A stretch of DNA of 64,000 nucleotides from Bacteroidota bacterium (GTDB lineage Bacteria; Bacteroidota; Ignavibacteria; Palsa-1295): contig JAUZNX010000005.1 in NCBI GenBank assembly GCA_030706745.1, positions 124,001 to 188,000 on the forward strand, written 5' to 3'. Positions 42,088-51,922 of the stretch are shown here, in pieces. Position 1 is the stretch's first letter; each line of letters begins with the position of its first letter. The translations under genes and the position numbers were made by a program. The notes beneath the pieces are model-generated. The model saw nothing but the letters and a program-made list of their open reading frames with translations. It ran no database searches and was not told the DNA's origin.

Positions 42088-43104
42088 GTGAACAAACGTC
42101 CACCTCCCAGTTCGGGCAGCACATTCATTGGAATAGAAGCCGGCGGCTCGCGCACGAGAATGCTGGTTCAGCAGGGCGATGAATCACCGCAATACTACGA
42201 ACGACCGGTCTCGATCAAAGTCCGGGATGGCAATGCTGCAGCTTCCGCCAGTAATCTCCAAAAGATTCTGAGTGAACTTCCAGGTCTGGATGGCTCTGCA
42301 ACGCGGCTGACTGTTGCGATAGGACTCTCAGGCATGAGCCGGACCGAAGACCAGGCATCGCTGAAAGCGGCTCTAGTGGCTCTTCCATTCTTCCATCATG
42401 CGAAGCTGCACCTCGAAGGGGACGCGACGCTAACCCTGAAGGCCGCCATCCCGGAGGAAGAAGAGGGCATTCTGCTAATTATCGGGACCGGTTCGGTTAT
42501 CTACTATCGCACCGACGATGGTCAGGTGCGGCGCATCGGAGGCTGGGGGCCGCTGCTTTCGGATGATGGAAGTGGATACCGAATTGGACTTCGTGCGCTC
42601 AGAAGATACATCGGAGTCTTAGATGGAATCTACCCGCGAGCGGCGCTATCAAATGCAATCGCTATGCGTCTTGGGCCTGAGGAGCGGGATGACCGCACAG
42701 CCATCACCAGACGCGCGGCGAGCGATCCGGAATTTGTTGCATCGATCGCCAGTGATGCGTTTCAGACCGCAGCAACGCTTGAGGGGGTCCGGGACTTCAT
42801 CTATGAGGAATTAGTCGATCTGTTTACCATGCTCTCTTCGATCGTGTTTTCGAACGTATTGAGAGGACCAAAGCCATATACACTGTATCTCTCCGGTTCA
42901 ATAGCGAAGCATCCAATCACGCAGGATGCCATTCGTATGTCGTTCGAAGAGACCGACCTTTCGCTCGTTCTCGTCGATGATCTTGCCCCCTGTGCCAAAG
43001 CACTGGAAATCGCAAGATCCCTGACTCTGGAATCGGCGCCATTTCGGCCAGCGGAAGGTGGAACGGGCATTCATTCATCCTCGTTTACGCGCCACCGTGG
43101 ATGA
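42088..43104 (+). CDS. BadF/BadG-family ATPase, N-acetylglucosamine-kinase-like
   Basis: The 338 residues have the ASKHA (actin-like) fold. Phosphate-1 loop FIGIEAGGSRTR lies near 13-24, and the IIGTGSVIYYR then GGWGPLLSDDGSGYRIG segment is typical of the BadF/BadG/BcrA group and of N-acetylglucosamine kinase. It probably phosphorylates an amino sugar, perhaps from peptidoglycan or chitin recycling; the substrate is not proven. The start is a GTG at 42088. It is divergent from nuoA. Confidence 0.85.
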   Translation: MNKRPPPSSGSTFIGIEAGGSRTRMLVQQGDESPQYYERPVSIKVRDGNAAASASNLQKILSELPGLDGSATRLTVAIGLSGMSRTEDQASLKAALVALPFFHHAKLHLEGDATLTLKAAIPEEEEGILLIIGTGSVIYYRTDDGQVRRIGGWGPLLSDDGSGYRIGLRALRRYIGVLDGIYPRAALSNAIAMRLGPEERDDRTAITRRAASDPEFVASIASDAFQTAATLEGVRDFIYEELVDLFTMLSSIVFSNVLRGPKPYTLYLSGSIAKHPITQDAIRMSFEETDLSLVLVDDLAPCAKALEIARSLTLESAPFRPAEGGTGIHSSSFTRHRG

Positions 43105-43207
43105 TTCGGCATGCGTGCGGGTTCGCCTGTATGCATTGTGAGCCAGAATCATCCCTTAACAATTCCTCCACTCCTGTTCTTATAGAACTTCCAATTAGAC
43201 ACGCGAG

Positions 43208-44452
43208 ATGGCCGAACTACTCACTCCAAAGTCAAAGATTTCTGTGGCTCCGAACGGATTAGGCAAAAACGGCGACAGTCAGGTTGTTGCGGCCATTACG
43301 ACGCCCGGTACGGTCTCGTATGAGCGATCGGATGAATTCAAAGGGCTGTTCGATTTGCTGGGCAAGCGCGATCATGAGCAGGTCGTTTTCTGCCACGACC
43401 AGCGTTCGGGGCTGAAAGCTATTATCGGCATCCACAATACCACGCTTGGTCCGGCCCTTGGCGGGACCCGCATGTGGACCTATGCCAGCGATTTCGATGC
43501 ACTCCGCGATGTGCTCCGCCTCTCGCGCGGGATGACCTATAAAGCGGCGGTTGCCGGACTTAATCTTGGTGGCGGCAAGGCTGTCATCATTGGCGATCCG
43601 CGCAAGGATAAGACCGAGCAGATGTTCCGTGCTTTCGGACGCTACGTCGAAGGGCTCGGCGGACGGTACATCACTGCCGAAGATGTTGGCACCTCGCTCA
43701 CCGAAATGGTCTGGATTCGCTCGGAGACGAAATATGTGACTGGCATTCCGGTCGAGCTTGGCGGCTCCGGAGATCCCTCACCTGTCACCGCGCGCGGCAC
43801 TTACGTCGGAATCAAGGCGTGTGCGTCCGTAAAATTTGGCAATGATTCACTCGCCGGAAAGCACATCGTTATTCAGGGTGCGGGACACGTTGCGCAGTAC
43901 CTGGCCAAATACTGTGTCGATGAAGGCGCGAAGGTTTCCATCACCGATATTTACGCCGACAAGGCAAATGCGGTAGCTAAAGAAACGGGCGCGACCGTCG
44001 TCAGTCCCGAGTCGATCTACGATATTCCGTGCGACATCTTCGCACCGGCGGCACTCGGCGCGATCCTGAACGATGATACGATTCCGAAACTCAAGTGCGC
44101 GATCGTTGCCGGACCGGCGAACAATCAGCTTGCACATGAAGAAGAACACGCGCAGGCTCTGAAAGACCGCGGCATTCTCTTCGCACCGGACTATGTCATC
44201 AATGCCGGCGGCCTCATCAACGTTGCCAACGAGCTTGAGGGCTATTCGCAGCCGCGCGCGCTGAAGCAAGCCGAAGGGATTTACGATGTCCTGAAGCGCG
44301 TGCTCATTCTGGCGCGAGATAAAGACATCACGACCATGGAAGCCTCCAATCAGGTTGCCGAGGACCGGCTCCGCGCAATCGGCGGAACGAAGCGCATTTA
44401 CGCTTCGAAGTCCGAGTTCAGCGGACGTTTCGGAGAGTCCTGGCAGCGATAA
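43208..44452 (+). CDS. leucine-dehydrogenase-like amino acid dehydrogenase
   Basis: The 414 residues match the Glu/Leu/Phe/Val dehydrogenase family and are very close to leucine dehydrogenase. Lys112 in GMTYK and catalytic Lys124 in GLNLGGGK bind and convert the substrate, and the NAD-binding GAGHVAQYLAKY lies near 223-234. The C-terminal DYVINAGGLINVANEL is typical. It should oxidatively deaminate branched-chain amino acids to keto acids, or run in reverse. An N-terminal extension of about 48 residues, rich in Ser, Thr and Gly, precedes the usual start of the family. It ends before a bidirectional terminator. Confidence 0.9.
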   Translation: MAELLTPKSKISVAPNGLGKNGDSQVVAAITTPGTVSYERSDEFKGLFDLLGKRDHEQVVFCHDQRSGLKAIIGIHNTTLGPALGGTRMWTYASDFDALRDVLRLSRGMTYKAAVAGLNLGGGKAVIIGDPRKDKTEQMFRAFGRYVEGLGGRYITAEDVGTSLTEMVWIRSETKYVTGIPVELGGSGDPSPVTARGTYVGIKACASVKFGNDSLAGKHIVIQGAGHVAQYLAKYCVDEGAKVSITDIYADKANAVAKETGATVVSPESIYDIPCDIFAPAALGAILNDDTIPKLKCAIVAGPANNQLAHEEEHAQALKDRGILFAPDYVINAGGLINVANELEGYSQPRALKQAEGIYDVLKRVLILARDKDITTMEASNQVAEDRLRAIGGTKRIYASKSEFSGRFGESWQR

Positions 44453-44474
44453 CCAAACGTTAACTTGCATATGC

Positions 44475-44504
44475 AAAAAGAGCGGGCCTAAGCCCGCTCT
44501 TTTT
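44475..44504. terminator. bidirectional intrinsic terminator
   Basis: A perfect 13-bp stem (44475-44487 with 44492-44504) with a 4-base loop has A-run and T-run flanks. It lies between two convergent genes and should stop transcription in both directions. Confidence 0.92.
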
Positions 44505-44526
44505 GTTTACGTTCGATCCACACGTC

Positions 44527-44910
44527 TTACTTCTTCTCTTCGCCCCGCTTCTCGTGCTTGGCTCTGAACTCATCCCATTTGGCTTGCTGCTCCGGCGTTA
44601 GGATTGGCCGGACTTCCGCCATGACTTGCTCGCGATCGGCACGCATCTTTTGGAATGCGGCCTTCTTGGCGTCCGATTTATCGGCAGCGGCTTTCATGGC
44701 CTCACGATCGGCTTTGAATGTTGCTTCTTTCTTTGCGTAGATCGCCTTGATCTGCGAGACCTGCCCGTCGCTCAGGCCAAGTTTCGCTTTCATGTGATCG
44801 ATCATCTTGTCTGGCGAACCGTGATGCCACGCGCCGAACGCTGCATAGGCGCCGATCGCAAGCGACCCGGCGGCCAAGAATACCATCAGTGTGCGTTTGA
44901 TTGTTTTCAT
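44527..44910 (-). CDS. Spy/CpxP-like periplasmic protein
   Basis: A 127-residue protein with a signal peptide. The mature part is helical and highly charged, with LGLSDGQVSQIKAIY and LTPEQQAKWDEFRAKH segments, the latter an LTxxQ motif of the Spy/CpxP family. These are small periplasmic chaperone-like proteins, often linked to envelope stress. The start at 44910 gives the signal peptide. It is convergent with the dehydrogenase gene. Confidence 0.8.
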   Translation of the reverse strand: MKTIKRTLMVFLAAGSLAIGAYAAFGAWHHGSPDKMIDHMKAKLGLSDGQVSQIKAIYAKKEATFKADREAMKAAADKSDAKKAAFQKMRADREQVMAEVRPILTPEQQAKWDEFRAKHEKRGEEKK

Positions 44911-45139
44911 CGTGTTTCTTTCTTGAGAATTCTTTATCGTGACGAGATCCGAGCGCTCCATGGACCGAATAATTTCGTCATGAGCTGTTTCGTTGTATAG
45001 CGATACAGGTGGAACGTGAACTTTGTTACCAAAGGAGTGATTTATCTTTCTTCATGCCGGAACACCGCTATCGGCAATACTTGAGTGGCCTTCGCTAGTT
45101 GGCGGTTTCTTTACACTGTTCTGTCTTTACTGATTTGAG

Positions 45140-45544
45140 ATGCTCCACAACATTAACTTCATAGCCGTCGCAATTGCGGCGATGACGACGTTCGTCATCG
45201 GAGGGATCTGGTACTCGCAGTCTGTCTTTGGCGGGATCTGGGGTCGGGAGTCGGGTTTGATTTCCCGGCTCGACAAGAAGAATCGCAACCCTGCTTTCAC
45301 ATTCGGTCTTTCGTATGCACTCGCCTTCATTGCCGCGACTGTTGTTGCGCGACTCGTCGGACCAAATCCCGGCGTCGAACATGCCATCCGCAGGGCGGCC
45401 GCCCTTGGTTTTGGCGTCGCGGCGACGAGCTTCGGGATCAATTACATCTTTGGCAACCGAAGCTTTAAGCTTTGGCTCGTCGATGCCGGCTATCACATTG
45501 TGCAATTTGCGATGATCGGCGCCGTGCTAGGACTGATGCTCTGA
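45140..45544 (+). CDS. DUF1761 membrane protein
   Basis: The 134 residues are mostly hydrophobic, with about four membrane helices. The start IAVAIAAMTTFVIGGIWYSQSVFG matches the DUF1761 family, a group of small integral membrane proteins of unknown function. A LVDAGYHIVQFAMIGAVLG helix ends it. The ATG at 45140 begins before the first helix. It converges on the Spy-like gene, leaving only three bases between the stops. Confidence 0.85.
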   Translation: MLHNINFIAVAIAAMTTFVIGGIWYSQSVFGGIWGRESGLISRLDKKNRNPAFTFGLSYALAFIAATVVARLVGPNPGVEHAIRRAAALGFGVAATSFGINYIFGNRSFKLWLVDAGYHIVQFAMIGAVLGLML

Positions 45545-45547
45545 CGA

Positions 45548-46153
45548 CTACTTCTGCTCCGCGGCCTTACCTTTGGCGAGCTTTCGGAGTAAGCGATTGC
45601 GAACACGTTCCTGGCGTAATTGCTGTCGCAACGCGCGAGCCGTGCCGCCGCGCGCTACCTGGTGTTGTGCAACTTCCTGGCGAATTCGTTGATTGAATTC
45701 ATGCTCGAAGACAAGCAGCCGTGCCCGCTGACGTGATGAAAGGACGCCCTTGAGATCGGCATCGAGCTGCTGGGCCCGCGATTCGATTTGCTGATTGAGA
45801 TCGCGGAGTTTCGCAATCTCCGGATCGACGTCGGCGTCGCTCTTCGCACCGTTCGTAAGCTGACCGAGCTTTTTCATTTCCGCATTGCGCTGCTGTGCAA
45901 GCGACTGAATATCTCTTTCGGCCGGTCCATAGATGGCAAAAAACTTTGGCGCGGTTTCAGCATCGAGTCCCAATGCATTTGTCAATTTCGCGTGCTTCAG
46001 ATCTTCGATCTTTCGCACGAGCTCCTCGCGTCGTGCCTGTTGCCCGGCCTTCTGTTCTGCCGGAGATTGTGCATCTGCGGCTTGCGCGAACGTGCTGCTT
46101 TGCGGGATGAACCCGCAAGCAAGGATGATCGTGAGTAATAGAATGCGTTTCAT
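45548..46153 (-). CDS. Spy/CpxP-like periplasmic helical protein
   Basis: The 201 residues begin with a signal peptide ending near residue 26. The rest is strongly helical and rich in Gln, Arg, Ala and Lys, with LGLDAETAPKFFAIY, a common Spy/ZraP/CpxP-type segment, followed by a basic C-terminus. It should be a periplasmic chaperone or metal/stress sensor. It is the third gene of a minus-strand operon after an ECF sigma factor and an anti-sigma-like protein. This order suggests that the sigma factor controls an envelope-stress response. Confidence 0.78.
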   Translation of the reverse strand: MKRILLLTIILACGFIPQSSTFAQAADAQSPAEQKAGQQARREELVRKIEDLKHAKLTNALGLDAETAPKFFAIYGPAERDIQSLAQQRNAEMKKLGQLTNGAKSDADVDPEIAKLRDLNQQIESRAQQLDADLKGVLSSRQRARLLVFEHEFNQRIRQEVAQHQVARGGTARALRQQLRQERVRNRLLRKLAKGKAAEQK

Positions 46154-46189
46154 AATCTAACCTATCGATAGATGCGATCGCGACAAAAT

Positions 46190-46765
46190 TTATTTCTCCG
46201 ACTGGAGACTCTGTAAGACCGATTCAAGTTCCGGGTCTGACAACTCCTCCAAACTGACGGGTGCAATGGCATCGGCCGCATCGATTTGATTCTCCGCGGT
46301 AACATCCAGTGAAGCCATCTCCTGCGGTTGCTTCCTCGTCATCCTCGGATGATGAGGCGCGTGCGCTTCTTGTGACTCATTTGTAATCACATCAGGCGCG
46401 GCTTCTGCCGGTGGCGGAATGGCTGGTGACTGGACTGCCAACTCCGGGCTGACGATTTTTGGCCGGCTTGACTCACTCGTCCCGAAAGGTTGGAGCATGA
46501 GCACCAGCGAGATTGTAAAGAGTACCGCCGCCGTGCTAAGACTTGCCGTTAAAATGTGGTCCTGAATCCAATCCAATGCGATGGTTGTCCACCGAGCGGC
46601 CTTTCGCTCTTCGTTCTCGGTGATGCGCTGCATGACTCGTACACGAAAGTTCGCCCAGTACCGTTCATCCGGCTGGGAATGCTCGTATGGCATGCCCTGG
46701 CTTCGGATTTCCTCCGCCAATCGCTCCATCTCCGATTCGTTATTATTGAGCCTTCGCATGTTCAT
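46190..46765 (-). CDS. anti-sigma-factor-like membrane protein
   Basis: A 191-residue protein with a cytoplasmic N-terminus (about 1-60), one membrane helix near 71-92 (ILTASLSTAAVLFTISLVLML) and a Pro/Glu/Ala-rich periplasmic part. There is no zinc (HxxxCxxC) motif. Its place 46 bases after an ECF sigma gene on the same strand suggests an anti-sigma factor that holds the sigma factor at the membrane; this is inference from position and topology. An ATG at 46765 and one at 46759 are both possible. Confidence 0.75.
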   Translation of the reverse strand: MNMRRLNNNESEMERLAEEIRSQGMPYEHSQPDERYWANFRVRVMQRITENEERKAARWTTIALDWIQDHILTASLSTAAVLFTISLVLMLQPFGTSESSRPKIVSPELAVQSPAIPPPAEAAPDVITNESQEAHAPHHPRMTRKQPQEMASLDVTAENQIDAADAIAPVSLEELSDPELESVLQSLQSEK

Positions 46766-46811
46766 CTTGTTTGACGCCTAAATACAGGGTAAGTTTAATT
46801 GTTAGAATAGC

Positions 46812-47429
46812 TTAATCCGATGGAGCTTCCGCAAGAAATTCCGGACGAATTTGGCCTGATGCCTTCAGATGTTCGCCGATCTTTCGAACCGCATGGAAAT
46901 AATTCGCCTTGAGGCCACCCACCGATGTACCGACGATCTTTGCGATCTCTTCGTATGGGAGTTCATCGTAGAACCGCATGAGAAAGACTCTTCGTTGCTT
47001 TGGCGGCAGCAATTCGATGGCCTCTTCGAGAAGACGTGTTGTCTCCGAGCCGATAAGTCCCTGGTCGGGCGCGATGTCTTCTGATGGAGGAGCCGAATCC
47101 ATGTCATCAATCCGAACGAACTCCCGAATGCTCTTGCGGCGGGAGCGCTGGATTACCCCGTTCATCATGATCCGGTAGAGCCACGTGTAGAATTGGGAAT
47201 CACCCCGAAACGAGGCCAGCGCCTGATATGCCTTTACAAATGTTTCTTGCGCAATCTCATCAGCCTCATCGTGATCGCCGCGTACCATCTTTCGAGCGGC
47301 GAGATAGATGCGTTTCTGATACCGGACGACGAGTGCCGTAAACGCGCTGTCCCGTTCGGCCACACTCCGTTGGCAAAGCCGGACCAGCTCCTCGTCCGTC
47401 ATGCTTGTGTGTTCGGGCCAGTAGGGCAT
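46812..47429 (-). CDS. ECF-family RNA polymerase sigma factor
   Basis: About 205 residues with sigma-70 region 2 (DEADEIAQETFVKAYQALASFRGDSQFYTWLYRIMMNGV) and region 4 (LPPKQRRVFLMRFYDELPYEEIAKIVGTSVGGLKANYFHAVRKI), without region 3. These bind core RNA polymerase and the -10/-35 DNA of target promoters. The ATG at 47429 is preferred, but another at 47402 gives MTDEELVRLCQ, also a typical start. It heads an operon with the anti-sigma-like and Spy-like genes, probably for envelope stress. Confidence 0.9.
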   Translation of the reverse strand: MPYWPEHTSMTDEELVRLCQRSVAERDSAFTALVVRYQKRIYLAARKMVRGDHDEADEIAQETFVKAYQALASFRGDSQFYTWLYRIMMNGVIQRSRRKSIREFVRIDDMDSAPPSEDIAPDQGLIGSETTRLLEEAIELLPPKQRRVFLMRFYDELPYEEIAKIVGTSVGGLKANYFHAVRKIGEHLKASGQIRPEFLAEAPSD

Positions 47430-47652
47430 CGTGTCTTGGGGTCGATATAATGAACATTGGAGCAAAGCCTCGTGGGCCCGGTTTAATGCGTGTAAAAATA
47501 CTCATTTCGAATCATTATTGAGAACCTTTTCCCACTCTCTCCCCTTTAAACCCACTACGCCACGTCGCCCATTTTGCCCCAATGGTCCCGTGCCATAGCG
47601 TATGCACCCCAATGTGGGCGCGAAAGCATGCTCGATATCATCGTGAACGCCC

Positions 47653-50600
47653 ATGGCCGACGAATTCACTGCCACCGATAGTCCGTACATTCGAATTTCT
47701 CGCAGCGGCTCGATCACGCAGGTCGCGTCCGCCGAACGGCAAGCAGCCGAGCGGCAGACCCCCGTGCGGCCTGGCGCGACAACCGATCGCGGCTTCCCGC
47801 CGGATGATCGAACGCCAACGGATGATGGCGATCTTGTGACACTTCGGGGTGTCCGGCCTATGCCAAAGCGGCTCTCCGAAGAAGTCCGTGAGATGGAAGA
47901 GGCGCGCAGACAGCAGGACGTCGAACCAGACGAGCCAGCACCCAAGACACGTGCAAAGTCTTCCAAGCCGCGGAGGAAGAAGTCCGATGCAGCCAGCGAT
48001 CGATCGGGAGCCGACCAACTTCCGTTGCCCTTGAAAACGCCACGCGAGAAGACCGATTCCATGGTCAAGCAGCGGCAGGTTCTCGGACTGGCCTGTATTG
48101 TGGCTGCCGTGCTGGTGCTGATCGCGATCGTAAGTTATTCCAGCAACGACGCGGCCATATCCGAAACGAAGATCAGTGACTTACCGGCGTTGTTTGTACC
48201 GGCCGCAAGCGATGCGCCCGATCCGGTACGCGATCAGATCCGTGCGAATGCCGATCTCGTCCATAATAAGCTTGGACTCGTCGGCGCGATGCTCGCAAAC
48301 TTCCTGATCAACAAGACGATCGGATTTGCCGCAATCCTCTATCCTATCTTTTTCGGCGCGTGGTCGCTCGCGTTTTTTCGGTTCACGTACCGGCAGCGGC
48401 GGCGGCTGACACTTGCAACCACCTTCTTTCTCATTAGCGGCGTGCTCTTCAGCGCGACGATGGGCACGGCCGCGAACTTTGCCAATATTCCTCGTGAGTG
48501 GTTTGGCTCGGTCGGCCAATTTTTAGGACTTGCGTTCACGCGTACCATCGGGGGCACGGGCGCATTTATTATTTATGCGACCGCATTCACGGTGATGCTC
48601 ATTTTTTCGATTGATCTCGACATCGAAAAGACGGCCCGGCGCCTGCATGGATGGTGGACGGCAATCGTGATGTTCACGCGTCGCAAGCTGATCGAGTTTT
48701 GGGACAAACGCGAAGCACGGCAACTGGAGCGTTCCGAACGTCGGGCGGAAGAAGAAGCGGCTGAGGCTGAGTTGGAATCTGATGCGCCGGACGAAAGCGC
48801 GCCATTGCCAGTCGCACCCACGATTGCTGCATCACTTGTTGCAGAACCAACCCCGGTTGCCGCGCGGGGGAAGCTACCCGATAGCCCGGTCGTGATTCCG
48901 GAAGCATCGGCTCGATCACAGAGCGCTACTGAGGATTCTGCGACTCCGGTTAGTTCTGAATCTCAGGTTAGTCAGAGCTTCAGCACGCCAACTGTGGCGA
49001 TGCCTGTCACAGCGGCGCCGGTTGCTGCGATGCCCGTTCCCCCGATTCCTCCACGCCCTCAGTTTACGCCTGGCCAGCCGTTGCTGAAGGTCCGGCCCGC
49101 GCCAAAGCCGGTTGAGAACGGCGCGCCCATTCCACGACTCACCCGCAACGGTCAGGACAAACTTGGTGTCAAGTCAGTGCATTTCAGCCGCCTGACAAAT
49201 GGTGCTGTACCAGTCGAGGAAGAACTTCCTCAGCCACCGGAATCAAGTCCTGCGATTGTACCAACACCAACACCACTACCAGCAACACAAGGGCCTGTGC
49301 TTTCGGCCGCGCAAGCAGCGGCAGTCGAGGAGTCAAGCAATGTCGATTCTTCGGAGCAAGTTATTTCACCATTCACAGCACCACCAAAGCAGAAGGGATT
49401 GAAGTCGGAAGCGGCGGTCTTGCTCGGTGATGAGAAGACACTTTCCAATGAGTCGTTGCCACACTCGGTGATCGATGATAAGGGATTGCCGGTACTTCCA
49501 CTCGATACGGCGCCAGCAATTGTGGCTGGGGCAATCGTGCCTGGCAAATCGGAAGATCTTTTCTTCGAAGAAGGGAAGAAGCCCGTCGTGCCAGAAAATC
49601 CATATCTGGAGTTGCTCACAAAATTCCGGAATCCGCCGATCGATATTCTTACGCCGGCAGATCCGCGAGATATTTTGGATGCACACGATGAAGAGCTGGC
49701 GAAGAAGGGACTTCTTCTGCGCGATAAGCTCGCGACCTTTGGCGTCGAGATTGAGAATATCACGGTCACGCCGGGTCCTGTGGTTACGCTGTACGAATTT
49801 ACTCCGGCCGAAGGCGTAAAGGTTTCGCGCGTTGAGAATTTGACGGATGATATCGCGCTTGCAATGAAGGCGCGCGGCATTCGTATCATCGCGCCGATTC
49901 CGGGCAAGGGCACCATCGGTGTTGAGATTCCGAACGATGTCGCGAAGATCGTCCGCATTCGCGAGATGTTCGAGAGCGAGAGCTTCAAGAAGACGAAGAT
50001 GAACCTGCCGGTCGCCTTGGGCAAGACGATCTCAGGTGATGTCTATGTCGATGATCTAAACCGGATGCCGCATTTGCTTATTGCCGGTGCGACGGGTTCA
50101 GGAAAATCCGTCGGAGTCAACGGCATCATCGCGAGTCTGCTCTATGCGAAAGCTCCGCGCGATGTGAAGTTCGTTATTATCGATCCGAAGAAGATCGAAC
50201 TGTCACTCTATAAGAAGCTTCGCAAACACTATCTGATCGTTTCGCCGGAAGCGGGCGAAGATATTGTGACGACTCCGGCGTATGCAGTGCTCGCACTCAA
50301 AGCGGTCGAGATTGAAATGGAACGGCGCTACGACAAGCTTGCCAAGGCCGCCGTCCGCTCACTGGCCGATTACAACATTAAGGTCGCGCAAGGCCGATTG
50401 CGCTCCACACAGGAAGAGCAACACTATCACTTGCCATATATCGTCGTTGTCATCGACGAGTTAGCCGATCTTATGATTACCGCCGCGCGCGAGATCGAAG
50501 AGCCGATTTGTCGTATTGCACAAATGGCGCGCGCCGTTGGCATTCATCTGATTCTCGCGACGCAACGGCCATCGGTGGATGTCATCACTGGAGTTATCAA

Positions 50601-51126
50601 GGCAAATTTCCCAGCGCGTATGGCCTTCCAGGTCGCGACGCGCGTCGATTCGCGCACCATTCTCGATGGCATGGGCGCCGAGCAATTGCTCGGCAATGGT
50701 GACATGCTCTATCAGCCCAGTGGCACACCGAAGCCGATCCGGTTGCAGTCACCGTTTATCTCGACAGAAGAAGTCGAGGCGATCATCGACGCTATTGCGG
50801 TGCAGGAGGGCGACAAACTCAGTTACTCACGTCCGTGGACACTCCCATCTCTTCGCACGAAGGAAGATGGTAGCAGCCGTTACGATGATGAAGAGGACTC
50901 GCGCGACGAACTGTTTGAAGAGGCTGCGAAGACGATCGTTCGGCACCAGCAGGGAAGCGTATCGCTCCTTCAGAGGCGACTCAAGGTAGGTTACTCCCGC
51001 GCTGCGCGCATCGTCGATGAACTTGAGCAAGCTGGCATCGTCGGACCATTCGATGGTTCAAAAGCACGGGAAGTGCTATGCGAATCAGAAGCAGAACTCG
51101 AGGTCGTCTTAGACGGATTGCGATAA
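47653..51126 (+). CDS. ftsK: DNA translocase FtsK/SpoIIIE
   Basis: The 1157-residue protein has a polar, charged N-terminus (about 1-140) and four or so membrane helices (about 145-340). A long Pro/Ala/Ser/Glu-rich linker (about 370-650) follows, then the RecA-like motor with Walker A GATGSGKS near 813. The DNA-recognition gamma domain (last ~65 residues, QGSVSLLQRRLKVGYSRAARI) is complete. It pumps chromosomal DNA during cell division and directs dimer resolution at the septum. The N-terminal 140 residues before the first helix are unusually long. ATG at 47653. It seems to be a single-gene unit. Confidence 0.95.
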   Translation: MADEFTATDSPYIRISRSGSITQVASAERQAAERQTPVRPGATTDRGFPPDDRTPTDDGDLVTLRGVRPMPKRLSEEVREMEEARRQQDVEPDEPAPKTRAKSSKPRRKKSDAASDRSGADQLPLPLKTPREKTDSMVKQRQVLGLACIVAAVLVLIAIVSYSSNDAAISETKISDLPALFVPAASDAPDPVRDQIRANADLVHNKLGLVGAMLANFLINKTIGFAAILYPIFFGAWSLAFFRFTYRQRRRLTLATTFFLISGVLFSATMGTAANFANIPREWFGSVGQFLGLAFTRTIGGTGAFIIYATAFTVMLIFSIDLDIEKTARRLHGWWTAIVMFTRRKLIEFWDKREARQLERSERRAEEEAAEAELESDAPDESAPLPVAPTIAASLVAEPTPVAARGKLPDSPVVIPEASARSQSATEDSATPVSSESQVSQSFSTPTVAMPVTAAPVAAMPVPPIPPRPQFTPGQPLLKVRPAPKPVENGAPIPRLTRNGQDKLGVKSVHFSRLTNGAVPVEEELPQPPESSPAIVPTPTPLPATQGPVLSAAQAAAVEESSNVDSSEQVISPFTAPPKQKGLKSEAAVLLGDEKTLSNESLPHSVIDDKGLPVLPLDTAPAIVAGAIVPGKSEDLFFEEGKKPVVPENPYLELLTKFRNPPIDILTPADPRDILDAHDEELAKKGLLLRDKLATFGVEIENITVTPGPVVTLYEFTPAEGVKVSRVENLTDDIALAMKARGIRIIAPIPGKGTIGVEIPNDVAKIVRIREMFESESFKKTKMNLPVALGKTISGDVYVDDLNRMPHLLIAGATGSGKSVGVNGIIASLLYAKAPRDVKFVIIDPKKIELSLYKKLRKHYLIVSPEAGEDIVTTPAYAVLALKAVEIEMERRYDKLAKAAVRSLADYNIKVAQGRLRSTQEEQHYHLPYIVVVIDELADLMITAAREIEEPICRIAQMARAVGIHLILATQRPSVDVITGVIKANFPARMAFQVATRVDSRTILDGMGAEQLLGNGDMLYQPSGTPKPIRLQSPFISTEEVEAIIDAIAVQEGDKLSYSRPWTLPSLRTKEDGSSRYDDEEDSRDELFEEAAKTIVRHQQGSVSLLQRRLKVGYSRAARIVDELEQAGIVGPFDGSKAREVLCESEAELEVVLDGLR

Positions 51127-51151
51127 TTCGAGCTGCGCGGGAAGAATCATC

Positions 51152-51919
51152 TCATCTATTCCGTGAGATAGCTCCATTCATTATGTCGCGCTCGTATTCA
51201 TGGATGCCACCGGCATCAACTGTATAACCATGAAGGTCATATTGATGAAGATTGATCTCTACTGGTCCGATCCCTTTTGCGAAGTAGAATGTGGCTCCCA
51301 CATTCACCACGTTGATATGTGCACTTGAGCCTTGGAGGCTGTAGGTCGAATCCGTGTAGGTGCCTTCAACCTGGATGACACTCTGATACGTATTACCGTT
51401 GTGATTCGTAAAGCTCGTCAGATAATGTGCCAGTGATGCTTTGTACCGTGGATCGCCGTTTGGATCGGGATTCCAGGAAAATCCAAGGCTAAGAGCATTT
51501 GGCAATGCGAGAGCTTTAGTGGAAGCATCTTTGTCGCTGCCATAGACGTTGCCGTTTGCCAGAGCAACATACGCCGAAGGCCGGCCGCTGTTCGTGGTGT
51601 TGCCGCGATCGTTGTAGGCACCGATGGAAAATCCGGGAAGACCAAGCAACTGCGCCGATCCCATCACGAATGCTGTTCGGTCCTGATCGATGCTATCGAG
51701 TTCGATGAGGCTCCCATTCAGGTCGAATCGACTTTCGGCCCCGCGAAAGTGGGCGGACACGATGTCCGTTGCGCTCACGGGAAAATAATCGCTTCCGCGC
51801 GCGTCAAAGCCCGTGGTATCAACGTTCACAGCTGGCGACGTAGAACTTGTTTTGCAGCTCGAAAAGAGTGACACCGCAATGCCAATCGTGAGGGCAAGTG
51901 CGGGAAGGCGGTATTTCAT
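51152..51919 (-). CDS. hypothetical lipoprotein
   Basis: A 255-residue protein with a lipoprotein signal (LFSSC, Cys22). The mature part is beta-rich with many Asn, Asp, Ser, Thr and Gly; I do not recognise a domain. It is the last of four small minus-strand genes (53257 down to 51152) that are close-packed and likely co-transcribed. Its ATG at 51919 lies three bases from the stop of the preceding gene. Confidence 0.75.
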   Translation of the reverse strand: MKYRLPALALTIGIAVSLFSSCKTSSTSPAVNVDTTGFDARGSDYFPVSATDIVSAHFRGAESRFDLNGSLIELDSIDQDRTAFVMGSAQLLGLPGFSIGAYNDRGNTTNSGRPSAYVALANGNVYGSDKDASTKALALPNALSLGFSWNPDPNGDPRYKASLAHYLTSFTNHNGNTYQSVIQVEGTYTDSTYSLQGSSAHINVVNVGATFYFAKGIGPVEINLHQYDLHGYTVDAGGIHEYERDIMNGAISRNR

Positions 51920-51922
51920 GAT